Source of the DNA: an uncultured Oscillospiraceae bacterium
Lineage (GTDB): Bacteria; Bacillota; Clostridia; Oscillospirales; Oscillospiraceae
NCBI GenBank assembly: GCA_900756715.1
Contig: CAAELC010000159.1
Span: forward strand, 1-23,404
Length of the DNA: 23,404 nucleotides
Reading direction: 5' to 3'
How positions within the stretch are numbered: position 1 is the first letter of the stretch; each line of letters opens with the position of its first letter. Shown here piece by piece: positions 7,768 through 14,420 of the stretch. Under the pieces are notes generated by a model. It did not search any database. It saw only the letters and a program-made list of their open reading frames with translations, and was not told the origin of the DNA. Position numbers and translations under genes: made by a program.

Positions 7768-8379
7768 TTACGGAAGTAAAAGGCGCCGCAGTGCCTCTGC
7801 TTGACGCTGATACTCTGCCTGATCGGCGGGATCAGCGGTGGGAGAGGGGACACATAGCCACAGCGATTGCAGTGGCTGCTCATATTGACCGGAAAATACC
7901 GAAAGCTGGGAAACTGGCACAGCGGCGAAACCATCCTGCTCGATGCCGATGTCCGACCAATGGGCCAGAATATCATTTTCCTCCATCCATGACTTGGCAT
8001 AGTCATTGACAAGATAGAAGGAGTAAGTCTGCCCCGCAGCCAGGACAGTGAGTTCAGATTTGGTATCATAACTCAAATCATGATATGAATGATCGAAGCA
8101 GATGTAGGTCAACTGCGTATCAACCCGACCGTTTCCGTTCAAATCCCAGTCCAGCGATTTCAGTGTGTCCCGCAAGGCATATTCGCAATTGGCGGTATAT
8201 TGGTCTGATAACCACATGACCCGGACCTCCGGCTGAGGCGTAAGAAAGGCATAGAGCACCTGCCCCAGCAAGATCAGGAGCGCTGCACCGAAGAATACAT
8301 GCAGCTTGTAATAATGGAAAAAGTGCCTCAAACGCTGGCCGCGTGGTACATCCCGCAAACGGTATTTTTTGTCTTTCAT
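7768..8379 (-). CDS. Membrane-anchored hypothetical protein with an EF-hand-like loop
   Basis: I do not recognise a named family, though similar short proteins beside sugar transporters in Clostridia are familiar. It has 203 residues. A basic N terminus (KDKKYRLRDVPRGQRLRH) is followed by one hydrophobic segment at about residues 28-48. By the positive-inside rule the remaining 155 residues should be outside the cell. Residues 79-89 read DLNGNGRVDTQ, which resembles a calcium-binding EF-hand or dockerin loop with D79, N81, N83 and D87. The rest is a soluble Asp- and Tyr-rich domain. The gene begins seven bases after the second permease and has no strong Shine-Dalgarno, so it may be translationally coupled. 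Its position suggests an accessory role in sugar uptake or sensing, but no function is shown. Confidence 0.7.
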   Translation of the reverse strand: MKDKKYRLRDVPRGQRLRHFFHYYKLHVFFGAALLILLGQVLYAFLTPQPEVRVMWLSDQYTANCEYALRDTLKSLDWDLNGNGRVDTQLTYICFDHSYHDLSYDTKSELTVLAAGQTYSFYLVNDYAKSWMEENDILAHWSDIGIEQDGFAAVPVSQLSVFSGQYEQPLQSLWLCVPSPTADPADQAEYQRQAEALRRLLLP

Positions 8380-8386
8380 GAGAGTC

Positions 8387-9256
8387 TTACTTCATTGCGC
8401 TCTTGGAATAGCCCTGGAGCATGTACTTCTGATTGAATGCAAAGATCAGGATGATGGGAATGATGGAAATGGTCACGCCGGCCATGATGGTATTATAAAA
8501 GCCGCTGCCGGACAAATCAGCCCACATATTTTTCATCTTGACCAGAGCGACGGAAATCAGGCGCGTGCTGTCGCTCTTGGAAATGATCTTTGGCCAGAAA
8601 TAGTTATTCCATCCGTCGATAAAGGAAACCAGCGATGTGGTAATAACCGATGCTTTGCACATGGGAATCAGCACATACCAGATCGTACCAAGAATCCCCA
8701 AGCCGTCTACGCGGCCGGCATCCAGATAACTCTGGTCCACGGACATGAAGTTGTTGCGCAGCATGAAAATCATGTAGGCTGATACGGCGCCGGGCAAAAT
8801 CAGGCCGGAGAAGGTATCCACCCAGCCCAGCTTGGCAATCATCACATAGATGGGGATGAAGGTAACCTGAGCGGGGATCATCATAGCGCTGAGCACCAGC
8901 AGAAACAGGAAGTTTTTGCCAGGGAAGTTTCCCTTTGCAAAGCCATAAGCTGCCAAAACGCCCACGACCGTCTGAATGAGCATCGTCCAGAGAGTAACAT
9001 ACAGAGTGTTGCCCATGAAGCGCAGGAAGTTGATTGCGTTCCAGGCGAACTCATAGTTCGACCATTGAAGGGATTTGGGCCAGAAAGCGGGCGTCAGGGT
9101 CAGCACCTCAGCTTCTGTCTTCAGGGAAGTAACTACGAGCCAGTACAGCGGGAACACCATAATCAGCGTGGCGATTACGGCAAAGATGGTTTGCAGCACA
9201 TTTCTGCGCCGGGCGCGACGCACTTCGGGAGAGACGAGTATGGTAGTTTTTTTCAC
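8387..9256 (-). CDS. Carbohydrate ABC transporter permease, MalG type
   Basis: This is the second of two membrane subunits of a CUT1-type sugar importer. The GTG at 9254-9256 is chosen as start because AAGGAGGAG lies four bases upstream. An in-frame ATG 24 bases earlier overlaps the previous gene's stop and lacks such a site. The resulting 289 residues match MalG-like proteins. There are about six hydrophobic segments, roughly at 22-44, 84-104, 116-139, 149-166, 201-221 and 257-275. The cytoplasmic coupling loop YLDAGRVDGLGILGTIWYVL (about 177-196) is the EAA loop that docks on the ATPase. It lies 13 bases downstream of the partner permease. No ATPase gene is in the operon. Confidence 0.94.
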   Translation of the reverse strand: MKKTTILVSPEVRRARRRNVLQTIFAVIATLIMVFPLYWLVVTSLKTEAEVLTLTPAFWPKSLQWSNYEFAWNAINFLRFMGNTLYVTLWTMLIQTVVGVLAAYGFAKGNFPGKNFLFLLVLSAMMIPAQVTFIPIYVMIAKLGWVDTFSGLILPGAVSAYMIFMLRNNFMSVDQSYLDAGRVDGLGILGTIWYVLIPMCKASVITTSLVSFIDGWNNYFWPKIISKSDSTRLISVALVKMKNMWADLSGSGFYNTIMAGVTISIIPIILIFAFNQKYMLQGYSKSAMK

Positions 9257-9269
9257 GGTAATCTCCTCC

Positions 9270-10235
9270 TTACGCGTCATAGTTGACCTTGCGGTCCTGC
9301 CATTTGGTGGTGATGGCCGTGACAATCATCAGGAAGACAAAGAACACGATGGCGATGACGGATGCACGGTCGATACGGTAACTCTCGAAGGTCATCTGGT
9401 ACAGCATATATACCAGCACCTCGGTGGAGTGTGCGGGGCCGCCGGAGGTCATGATATCCACCACATTATAGACCTTCATGGAGCTGATAAACTGGGTGAC
9501 CAGCAGGAAGGCGGTGGTGGGGGCCAGCATGGGAAGCGTAATCCGACGGAAAATAGCGAGGCGACTGGCTCCATCCAGCGCGGCCGCTTCGTAATAGTCC
9601 TTGTTGATGCCCTGCATGGCGGACAGGTAAATAATCATGTTATATCCGATGCCGCGCCAGGCTGCCACGATGACCAGCGTCCAGATTGCCACGCTGGAGG
9701 AAGACAGCCATGCCACAGGGCTGAGGCCCAGCAGCTTGAGCACATAGTTGAACACGCCGTAATTCTCATTGGTCAGCCACAGGAAAATAATGGCCACAGA
9801 AGACATTGCCACATAGTGCGGCATGAAAATTACGGAGCGCATGAAAGCGTAGGCCTTGTTCATGCGGTTAAACAAAAGCGCAAACAGAAGACCGACAATG
9901 ATGATGATGGCAAGGTGTGCCACTGTGTAGAGCAGAGTGACCTTAAAAGAGTTCAGGACATGGTTGGTGTCCAGCGTCGTGAAGAACCATTTCCAGTTTG
10001 TCAGGCCGACATACTTGTAATTTTTTTTCAGCATGTTCCAGTCGGTGAAGCTATAACGAACCAGCTCCACCAAAGGATAATGGTTCAGAAGTACGATCAG
10101 CAGCAGCGCGGGCACTGTGCAGAGGAACTCCAGAAAATTCTTTTTCGTGTACTTGCGTTTTTTCCGGGGCTTCGCGGCAGGCGGCTGAGAAGCGGCCGGA
10201 GAGGCGGGGGGCGCCGGATGAGATATAGCTGGCAT
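9270..10235 (-). CDS. Sugar ABC transporter permease, MalF type
   Basis: This is the first membrane subunit of the importer and pairs with the MalG-type protein. The 321 residues start at an ATG preceded by GAGGAGGA. The N terminus is unusual: about 20 Pro/Ala-rich residues, then a strongly basic patch KPRKKRKYTKK before the first membrane segment at about 36-52. Further hydrophobic segments lie near 100-122, 135-153, 181-203, 240-258 and 287-308. The EAA coupling loop YYEAAALDGASRLAIFRRITLP covers about residues 214-235 and matches the consensus EAAxxDGA closely. It is expected to form a heterodimer in the cytoplasmic membrane and to receive substrate from the lipoprotein encoded upstream. 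Confidence 0.94.
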   Translation of the reverse strand: MPAISHPAPPASPAASQPPAAKPRKKRKYTKKNFLEFLCTVPALLLIVLLNHYPLVELVRYSFTDWNMLKKNYKYVGLTNWKWFFTTLDTNHVLNSFKVTLLYTVAHLAIIIIVGLLFALLFNRMNKAYAFMRSVIFMPHYVAMSSVAIIFLWLTNENYGVFNYVLKLLGLSPVAWLSSSSVAIWTLVIVAAWRGIGYNMIIYLSAMQGINKDYYEAAALDGASRLAIFRRITLPMLAPTTAFLLVTQFISSMKVYNVVDIMTSGGPAHSTEVLVYMLYQMTFESYRIDRASVIAIVFFVFLMIVTAITTKWQDRKVNYDA

Positions 10236-10285
10236 ACAGATATATCCTCCTCTCGTCAGGATTTGCCAAGGTGAAAAATAATTCT

Positions 10286-10319
10286 GTATCCCCTGCCGCC
10301 GTTGAGCGGCAGGGGATAC
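10286..10319 (-). repeat. Strong intergenic stem-loop between binding protein and permease genes
   Basis: The arms GTATCCCCTGCCGC (10286-10299) and GCGGCAGGGGATAC (10306-10319) are perfectly complementary over 14 bp with a six-base loop. On the minus strand the stem is followed by AGAATTATTTTT, an imperfect T-tract. Such hairpins after binding-protein genes usually attenuate transcription or protect the upstream mRNA, so that binding protein outnumbers permeases. Confidence 0.75.
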
Positions 10320-10355
10320 GCTGTGAAATTACGAAACAGTAATCAGGGAATCAAC

Positions 10356-11666
10356 TCAGGAAGCGTCGGCCAGCAGCGTGTCGACCTCTTTCTTAGTGGC
10401 TTCCCACTTGGCGGGGAACTGATCCTCAGACAGATCGCCCTTGACATACTCGCCTACAACGCCAACAACGATTTCCATAGCGGGTTGCATGGCGGAAGAC
10501 TTGTTTTTACCGACGATGCTGTCACCGTGAGCAAACACGCCCTCGCTGCCGGGATATTTTTCGAACATGGCGGTCAGGTCGCAGCCCTCGCGAACGGGGA
10601 ACATGCAGGTGTTCACGGCCCAGTCAGCAGTCTTTTCCTTGCTGGTCAGGTACATGGCAAACTGGAAAGCGGCGTTCTTGGTGTTCTGATCATTGTCGGC
10701 ATAAATTACCAGAGCAGCACCGGAAGATGTGGTGATGGGAGCCTTATCCGTGCCGGTGATACCAACGGCGGTGCCGACCTCAAAATCGGAACTGCTGATG
10801 GCCTTGACAACATTGGAACTGGTATCGGTAAAGGCAATCAACTCACCCAGAGCAAAAGCGGTTGCCTGATCGTCGGAAGCCTTGTTGACGCTGGCTCCGA
10901 TGTAGGAGCAATAGCCAGCCTGAACCAGCTCGCGCATATCCTTCAGGAAGGAGATGACACGCTCGTCATCCAGCTGGGATACGGTGCCGTCACCCAGAGG
11001 ATCAATGCCGGTGACATTGATGAAGAAGTTGTTCATATAGTTGAAGTCGTAAGCGAAGCCAAAAGCAACCTTGCCGGTAGCTTCGTGTACATTCTTGCAC
11101 CAGACCTTGAACTCGTCCCAAGTCTCGGGGAAAGGCATGCCCAGCTGATCCAGAACGGTTTTATTATAGATGCAGCAGCCGGCAGAGATACCGAAGGGAA
11201 TACCATAGATGGTACCATTCTTGTCGGCCAGAGAGTTCTGCAGTTCGGCGTAGAAGCCGTCAGCGCTGTCGCTGGCAGCCAGATAGCCATCCAGAGGCTC
11301 GACGATGTCGCTGGCCGCAAAGTTCAGCACGCGGGGAACATTGATGGTGGACATGGCGGGCAGGCCAGTACCGGCAGAAACGGCGCCGGCCACCTGCTCG
11401 GCGATGACAGGATAGTCGCCGATGTATTTCACATCAACGGTGATCTTGTCCTGAGAGGCGTTGAATTCATTGGCAGCAGTCTGCAGGAAATCAGCGCGGA
11501 CCTGATTCGTGTAGTTGTGCCAGAATTCGATGGTGACGGGTTCGGTGACCTCATACATGGCGGGATCGGTCTTGGTGTCGTTTTTGTTATCTGAGCCGCC
11601 GTTGCCGCAGGCAACCAGGCTGAGAAGCATCAACGCTACCAAGAGCAGAGATACTGCTTTTTTCAT
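10356..11666 (-). CDS. Extracellular sugar-binding lipoprotein of an ABC importer
   Basis: This is a solute-binding protein, family 1, that captures the substrate outside the membrane and delivers it to the permeases. The 436 residues begin with a lipoprotein signal MKKAVSLLLVALMLLSLVAC. The lipobox LVAC places the lipidated cysteine at residue 20, followed by a flexible Gly/Ser/Asp/Asn linker. The mature region opens with VTIEFWHNYTNQ, typical of MalE/UgpB-like proteins, and contains the TWDEF and TSKEKTADWAVNTCMFPVREG elements usual in this family. The ATG has GGAGGA seven bases upstream. It is second in the operon, after the DUF624 gene, and a strong hairpin follows it. Ligand specificity cannot be read from the sequence. 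The sulfatase nearby makes a sulfated sugar the leading guess. Confidence 0.93.
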   Translation of the reverse strand: MKKAVSLLLVALMLLSLVACGNGGSDNKNDTKTDPAMYEVTEPVTIEFWHNYTNQVRADFLQTAANEFNASQDKITVDVKYIGDYPVIAEQVAGAVSAGTGLPAMSTINVPRVLNFAASDIVEPLDGYLAASDSADGFYAELQNSLADKNGTIYGIPFGISAGCCIYNKTVLDQLGMPFPETWDEFKVWCKNVHEATGKVAFGFAYDFNYMNNFFINVTGIDPLGDGTVSQLDDERVISFLKDMRELVQAGYCSYIGASVNKASDDQATAFALGELIAFTDTSSNVVKAISSSDFEVGTAVGITGTDKAPITTSSGAALVIYADNDQNTKNAAFQFAMYLTSKEKTADWAVNTCMFPVREGCDLTAMFEKYPGSEGVFAHGDSIVGKNKSSAMQPAMEIVVGVVGEYVKGDLSEDQFPAKWEATKKEVDTLLADAS

Positions 11667-11741
11667 GTTTACTCCTCCGTTTTTTCAATTTAGTTTTGTC
11701 TTCGCTTTTATTCCATACGCATAAGCGCACAAAATACGGAT

Positions 11742-12380
11742 TCAATTAGATTCTGCCACATCCTCCACACCAAGCATGGCGCGAATACGCCCGTCCCGTC
11801 TCCATATCCATGCATACACCCGCGCATACTGGTAAATGACCAGACAGGGAAGGAGAATTGCCAGGTAGGAAAAACGCAGTGTAACAAACACACCCAGCAC
11901 CGCCAGCACCAACATGGCGACGGAGTGAGGCAAATACGCCGCTGCCGTAAAAAATGCGGTTTTCCAGACTTTCAGGATGGATGCCTTTGAGCTATTGATA
12001 TATGTCCATGTAAAAAAAGAAGCCGCCAGACAGAACAGGGACAGAACAACCAGAATTGCCAATAGGAAATACCCCACCCGCTGCTGCATGATGTAGCAGA
12101 TTCTCAGGTCCGCAGCCAGCAGGATAAACAGAAGCAGCTGAGAGAGTCCCATCCCGGTAGACCGGAGAAAATTTGCTTTAAAGGCGGAGAAAAAATCGTG
12201 AGTCAGGTTTCCGTCCTCGTTCAGGTATAGCTTGGTTGAGGCGCTGATAAAAGCGGCGGTGGATGCACCAAAGGTAATGATCGGAATGCTGCACAGAAAC
12301 CAGAGAAGGCTCAGAAGAAACTGATCAGCCATCTTATTGAGAAACTGCCAGAATGAATTATTTACATCAAAAAGTCCCAT
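11742..12380 (-). CDS. YesL/DUF624 family membrane protein
   Basis: This integral membrane protein belongs to a family commonly found at the head of polysaccharide and oligosaccharide uptake operons in Firmicutes, whose molecular role is unclear. The ATG at 12378-12380 has GGGAG about seven bases upstream and gives 212 residues, matching family length. Upstream in-frame starts have no such site. The family-typical start MGLFDVNNSFWQFLNKMADQ is followed by about five hydrophobic segments near 20-42, 78-97, 103-126, 143-166 and 170-190. The LLWFLCSIPIITFGASTAA motif is characteristic. It is the first gene of the minus-strand operon, directly downstream of the divergent control region, and is followed after 75 bases by the sugar-binding lipoprotein. 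Confidence 0.88.
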   Translation of the reverse strand: MGLFDVNNSFWQFLNKMADQFLLSLLWFLCSIPIITFGASTAAFISASTKLYLNEDGNLTHDFFSAFKANFLRSTGMGLSQLLLFILLAADLRICYIMQQRVGYFLLAILVVLSLFCLAASFFTWTYINSSKASILKVWKTAFFTAAAYLPHSVAMLVLAVLGVFVTLRFSYLAILLPCLVIYQYARVYAWIWRRDGRIRAMLGVEDVAESN

Positions 12381-12469
12381 ATTGAATTCTCCCGGGGGAA
12401 CCGTTCCTCCCAATTGGCATAACAGATGCACATAAAAAGAAGGTTACAAGGCAAAAGTACAGTATCGTA

Positions 12470-12495
12470 TCAAAACAAAATTAGTTTATACTAAT
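12470..12495. promoter_or_regulatory. Candidate operator: shared motif plus palindrome
   Basis: TCAAAACAAAA (12470-12480) repeats a sequence upstream of the DeoR-type gene. It abuts the palindrome ATTAGT-TTAT-ACTAAT (12480-12495), which overlaps the proposed -10 box and start point of the minus-strand operon. A protein bound here would block that promoter. Which regulator binds, if any, is inference. Confidence 0.45.
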
Positions 12496-12522
12496 AATAA
12501 AGGAGAACGATTGAAAACTCAA
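12494..12522 (-). promoter_or_regulatory. Candidate sigma-A promoter of the transport operon
   Basis: Read on the minus strand, TTGAGT (12517-12522) and TATTAT (12494-12499) are 17 bases apart. Transcription would start near 12487 and give a leader of about 107 bases. TATAAA at 12485-12490 is an alternative -10 but has no good -35 partner. Confidence 0.5.
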
Positions 12523-12606
12523 TGCATTTTTTTGACATATATAGGCGCTTCTATTTGTTAAAAGTGACAATATAAGCAATAAAAATATAATAAAATAACA
12601 TGTTAT

Positions 12607-12636
12607 TTGACAAAATAGGGCAGTTTGGTATATAAT
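12607..12636 (+). promoter_or_regulatory. Probable sigma-A promoter of the sulfatase gene
   Basis: A perfect -35 TTGACA (12607-12612) and a perfect -10 TATAAT (12631-12636) are 18 bases apart. Expected start near 12643, giving a leader of about 110 bases that carries repeated ACGAA motifs. Confidence 0.82.
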
Positions 12637-12646
12637 TCCCACAAAT

Positions 12647-12710
12647 AAAGACGAATCTTATCTGCGGAAAGACGAATGGATTCTTACGCAGACTGAAATT
12701 TTGAAACGAA
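12647..12710 (+). repeat. Direct repeats in the sulfatase leader (candidate operators)
   Basis: AAAGACGAAT occurs at 12647-12656 and again at 12668-12677. The start-to-start distance is 21 bases, two helical turns. A related GAAACGAAAT lies at 12703-12712. GAAACGAAA resembles half-sites reported for several DeoR-family regulators. TCTGCG (12661-12666) and CGCAGA (12687-12692) also form a short inverted repeat. Confidence 0.45.
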
Positions 12711-12753
12711 ATCAGTTTTGCGCGAAGAAAGAGAATAATTGGGAGGAAACGAA

Positions 12754-14295
12754 ATGAACGAAACCAAAAAACGCCCCAATATACTATTCATCCTGACGGA
12801 CGATCAGGGCGCCTGGGCAATGGGGTGCGCCGGAAATCACGAATTAAAAACACCGAATCTGGACCGGATTGCAGAAAATGGTATGCGGTTTGAAAATTTC
12901 TTCTGCGTCTCTCCGGTTTGTTCGCCGGCGCGGGCGTCCATATATACCGGAAAGATTCCATCCCAGCACGGCATTCACGACTGGCTGGCGAAGGGGCATG
13001 TTTCTGAGTCTCAGTTGGACGATGTGCTCCGCGGGATGCTTTACAAGGAAGACCCTCCTTATGAATATCTTTGGCCCAGGCAGCAGCTACGGGGCGATCA
13101 TGCCATCCAATATCTGAAAGGGCGCGAGACTTTCAGCCAAGTGCTTGCTGAGCACGGATATGTCTGCGGCCTGTCCGGCAAGTGGCACATGGGGGATAGT
13201 GCAACTCCGCAGGCGGGTTTTTCCGACTGGCACACCGAGGCGATGGGCGGAGACAACTATTATCACCCCATTGTATTGGAAGACGGCAAAATGACCATGA
13301 AGCATGGCGTATATGTAACGGACTACATCACAGATAACGCGATGAGTTTTCTGCGCCGCCACGGAGGCGGGGATCAGCCGTTCTTTTTGGCGGTACACTA
13401 CACGGCGCCCCATTCCCCTTGGGCGGCAGAGTGCCACCCGAAAAAATATATTGATATGTATAACGATTGCCCGTTTGACACCATTCCGAATCTTCCGCCG
13501 CATCCATGGTGCGCTGAGGCAAAGCAGAGCAGAGCGCAGTGGGACAGTCTGCCTCATCCGGGCGTTCGATTTATCCATGCAAAGTATGCTCCCATCGAGG
13601 AGGAATGGCAGCAATACCGGCGTGAAAGTCTACGCGGCTATTTTGCGGCGGTCACAGCGATGGATGCTGCTGTGGGGCGTCTGCTGGAAGAATTGGATCG
13701 GCAGGGATTGAGTGAGGATACGCTGATTGTTTTTACTTCGGACAATGGCAGCAATATGGGGCACCATGGCATTTTTGGAAAAGGGAATGGCACCTATCCG
13801 CAGAACATGTATGATACATCGGTGAAGGTACCGGGACTATTTGCCTATCCGGGTCATATTCCTTCCGGCGTGGTTAATCGGGAAATGGTCAGTCATTACG
13901 ATTTGTATCCAACGCTTCTGGAGTTGGCGGGAATCCGATTTACGCCCCGTCCGGATATGCCTGGGAAAAGCTTTGCTGGCATTCTGCGGGGAAAAGAGGA
14001 CCATTTCCGGGATGAGGTGGTGGTCTACGATGAATACGGCCCGGTGCGTATGATTCGCACACAGGAATGGAAGTATGTGTGCCGATACCCACAGGGACCG
14101 GACGAACTTTATGATTTGGTGCACGATCCGGAGGAAATGCGCAATCTGGTAAATCAGCCCCAGCATCAGGAACGAATCAAGCAAATGCGCCAACAGCTGG
14201 AGGGATGGTTTGCGCGGTATGTCAACCCGGAACTGGACGGCTCTAAAGAGGATGTTCGAGGCAAAGGGCAGATTGACAGTCATCATTTTGCGTGA
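12754..14295 (+). CDS. Cys-type sulfatase, apparently cytoplasmic
   Basis: It belongs to the S1-type sulfatase (alkaline phosphatase superfamily) and should hydrolyse a sulfate ester or sulfamate on a sugar. The ATG at 12754 has GGGAGGA six bases upstream and gives 513 residues. RPNILFILTDDQG at the N terminus supplies metal ligands D16 and D17. The maturation motif CSPAR (C56-R60) fits C-x-P-x-R, where the cysteine becomes formylglycine. GKWHMGD supplies K143 and H145, H220 is followed by SPW, and TSDNG supplies D330 and N331. The C-terminal ELYDLVHDPEEMRNL segment is also typical. No signal peptide is present, unlike many glycan sulfatases, which suggests action on imported substrate. No formylglycine-generating enzyme is encoded here. 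Exact substrate unknown. Confidence 0.93.
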   Translation: MNETKKRPNILFILTDDQGAWAMGCAGNHELKTPNLDRIAENGMRFENFFCVSPVCSPARASIYTGKIPSQHGIHDWLAKGHVSESQLDDVLRGMLYKEDPPYEYLWPRQQLRGDHAIQYLKGRETFSQVLAEHGYVCGLSGKWHMGDSATPQAGFSDWHTEAMGGDNYYHPIVLEDGKMTMKHGVYVTDYITDNAMSFLRRHGGGDQPFFLAVHYTAPHSPWAAECHPKKYIDMYNDCPFDTIPNLPPHPWCAEAKQSRAQWDSLPHPGVRFIHAKYAPIEEEWQQYRRESLRGYFAAVTAMDAAVGRLLEELDRQGLSEDTLIVFTSDNGSNMGHHGIFGKGNGTYPQNMYDTSVKVPGLFAYPGHIPSGVVNREMVSHYDLYPTLLELAGIRFTPRPDMPGKSFAGILRGKEDHFRDEVVVYDEYGPVRMIRTQEWKYVCRYPQGPDELYDLVHDPEEMRNLVNQPQHQERIKQMRQQLEGWFARYVNPELDGSKEDVRGKGQIDSHHFA

Positions 14296-14332
14296 ACGGC
14301 CCGTCTTCTACATTCCCCACTATATAAATAGC

Positions 14333-14360
14333 TTGACTTGACGGAGGAATCTGGTAAGAT
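14333..14360 (+). promoter_or_regulatory. Probable sigma-A promoter of tgt
   Basis: TTGACT (14333-14338) and TAAGAT (14355-14360) are 16 bases apart, and TGG just before the -10 gives an extended -10 element. Transcription would begin near 14367, inside the left arm of the hairpin described next. Confidence 0.65.
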
Positions 14361-14392
14361 AAAATGGTACGCACAATGTGCGTACCATTTTT
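14361..14392 (+). terminator. Terminator-like hairpin between the tgt -10 box and the tgt start
   Basis: AAAATGGTACGCAC (14361-14374) and GTGCGTACCATTTT (14378-14391) are perfectly complementary with a three-base loop and end in a five-T run. It probably terminates sulfatase transcripts 66 bases after the sulfatase stop. Transcripts from the tgt promoter would begin inside the left arm and lose its outer bases. Confidence 0.75.
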
Positions 14393-14420
14393 CAATTCTG
14401 AACGAAAAGGACTATCGGAT

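Larger units (their letters stand above)
12381..12753. promoter_or_regulatory. Divergent control region of the sugar locus
   Basis: This 373-base AT-rich stretch separates the minus-strand transport operon from the plus-strand sulfatase. No convincing gene is present. It holds a promoter for each direction, a palindrome over the minus-strand -10 region, an 11-base motif shared with the DeoR gene's upstream region, and a set of short ACGAA-containing repeats in the sulfatase leader. These are described in separate entries. Confidence 0.85.

Noticed and set aside
9075..11594. Long plus-strand open frames opposite the permease and binding-protein genes
   Set aside because: Their translations are His/Gly/Asp-rich low-complexity mirrors of hydrophobic genes with clear homology on the other strand.
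12499..12561. Short plus-strand frame starting at TTG 12511 after AAAGGAGA (about 16 codons)
   Set aside because: There is no plus-strand promoter upstream of it, and the region is better explained by the minus-strand promoter and operator.
12701..12715. Possible CcpA catabolite-repression (cre) site at TTGAAACGAAATCA
   Set aside because: It is one base too short in the left half compared with the TGWAANCGNTNWCA consensus. A DeoR-type half-site fits at least as well.
5718..14420. Mobile element carrying the sugar locus
   Set aside because: No transposase, integrase, terminal inverted repeats, tRNA target or matching direct repeats were found at the edges by eye.
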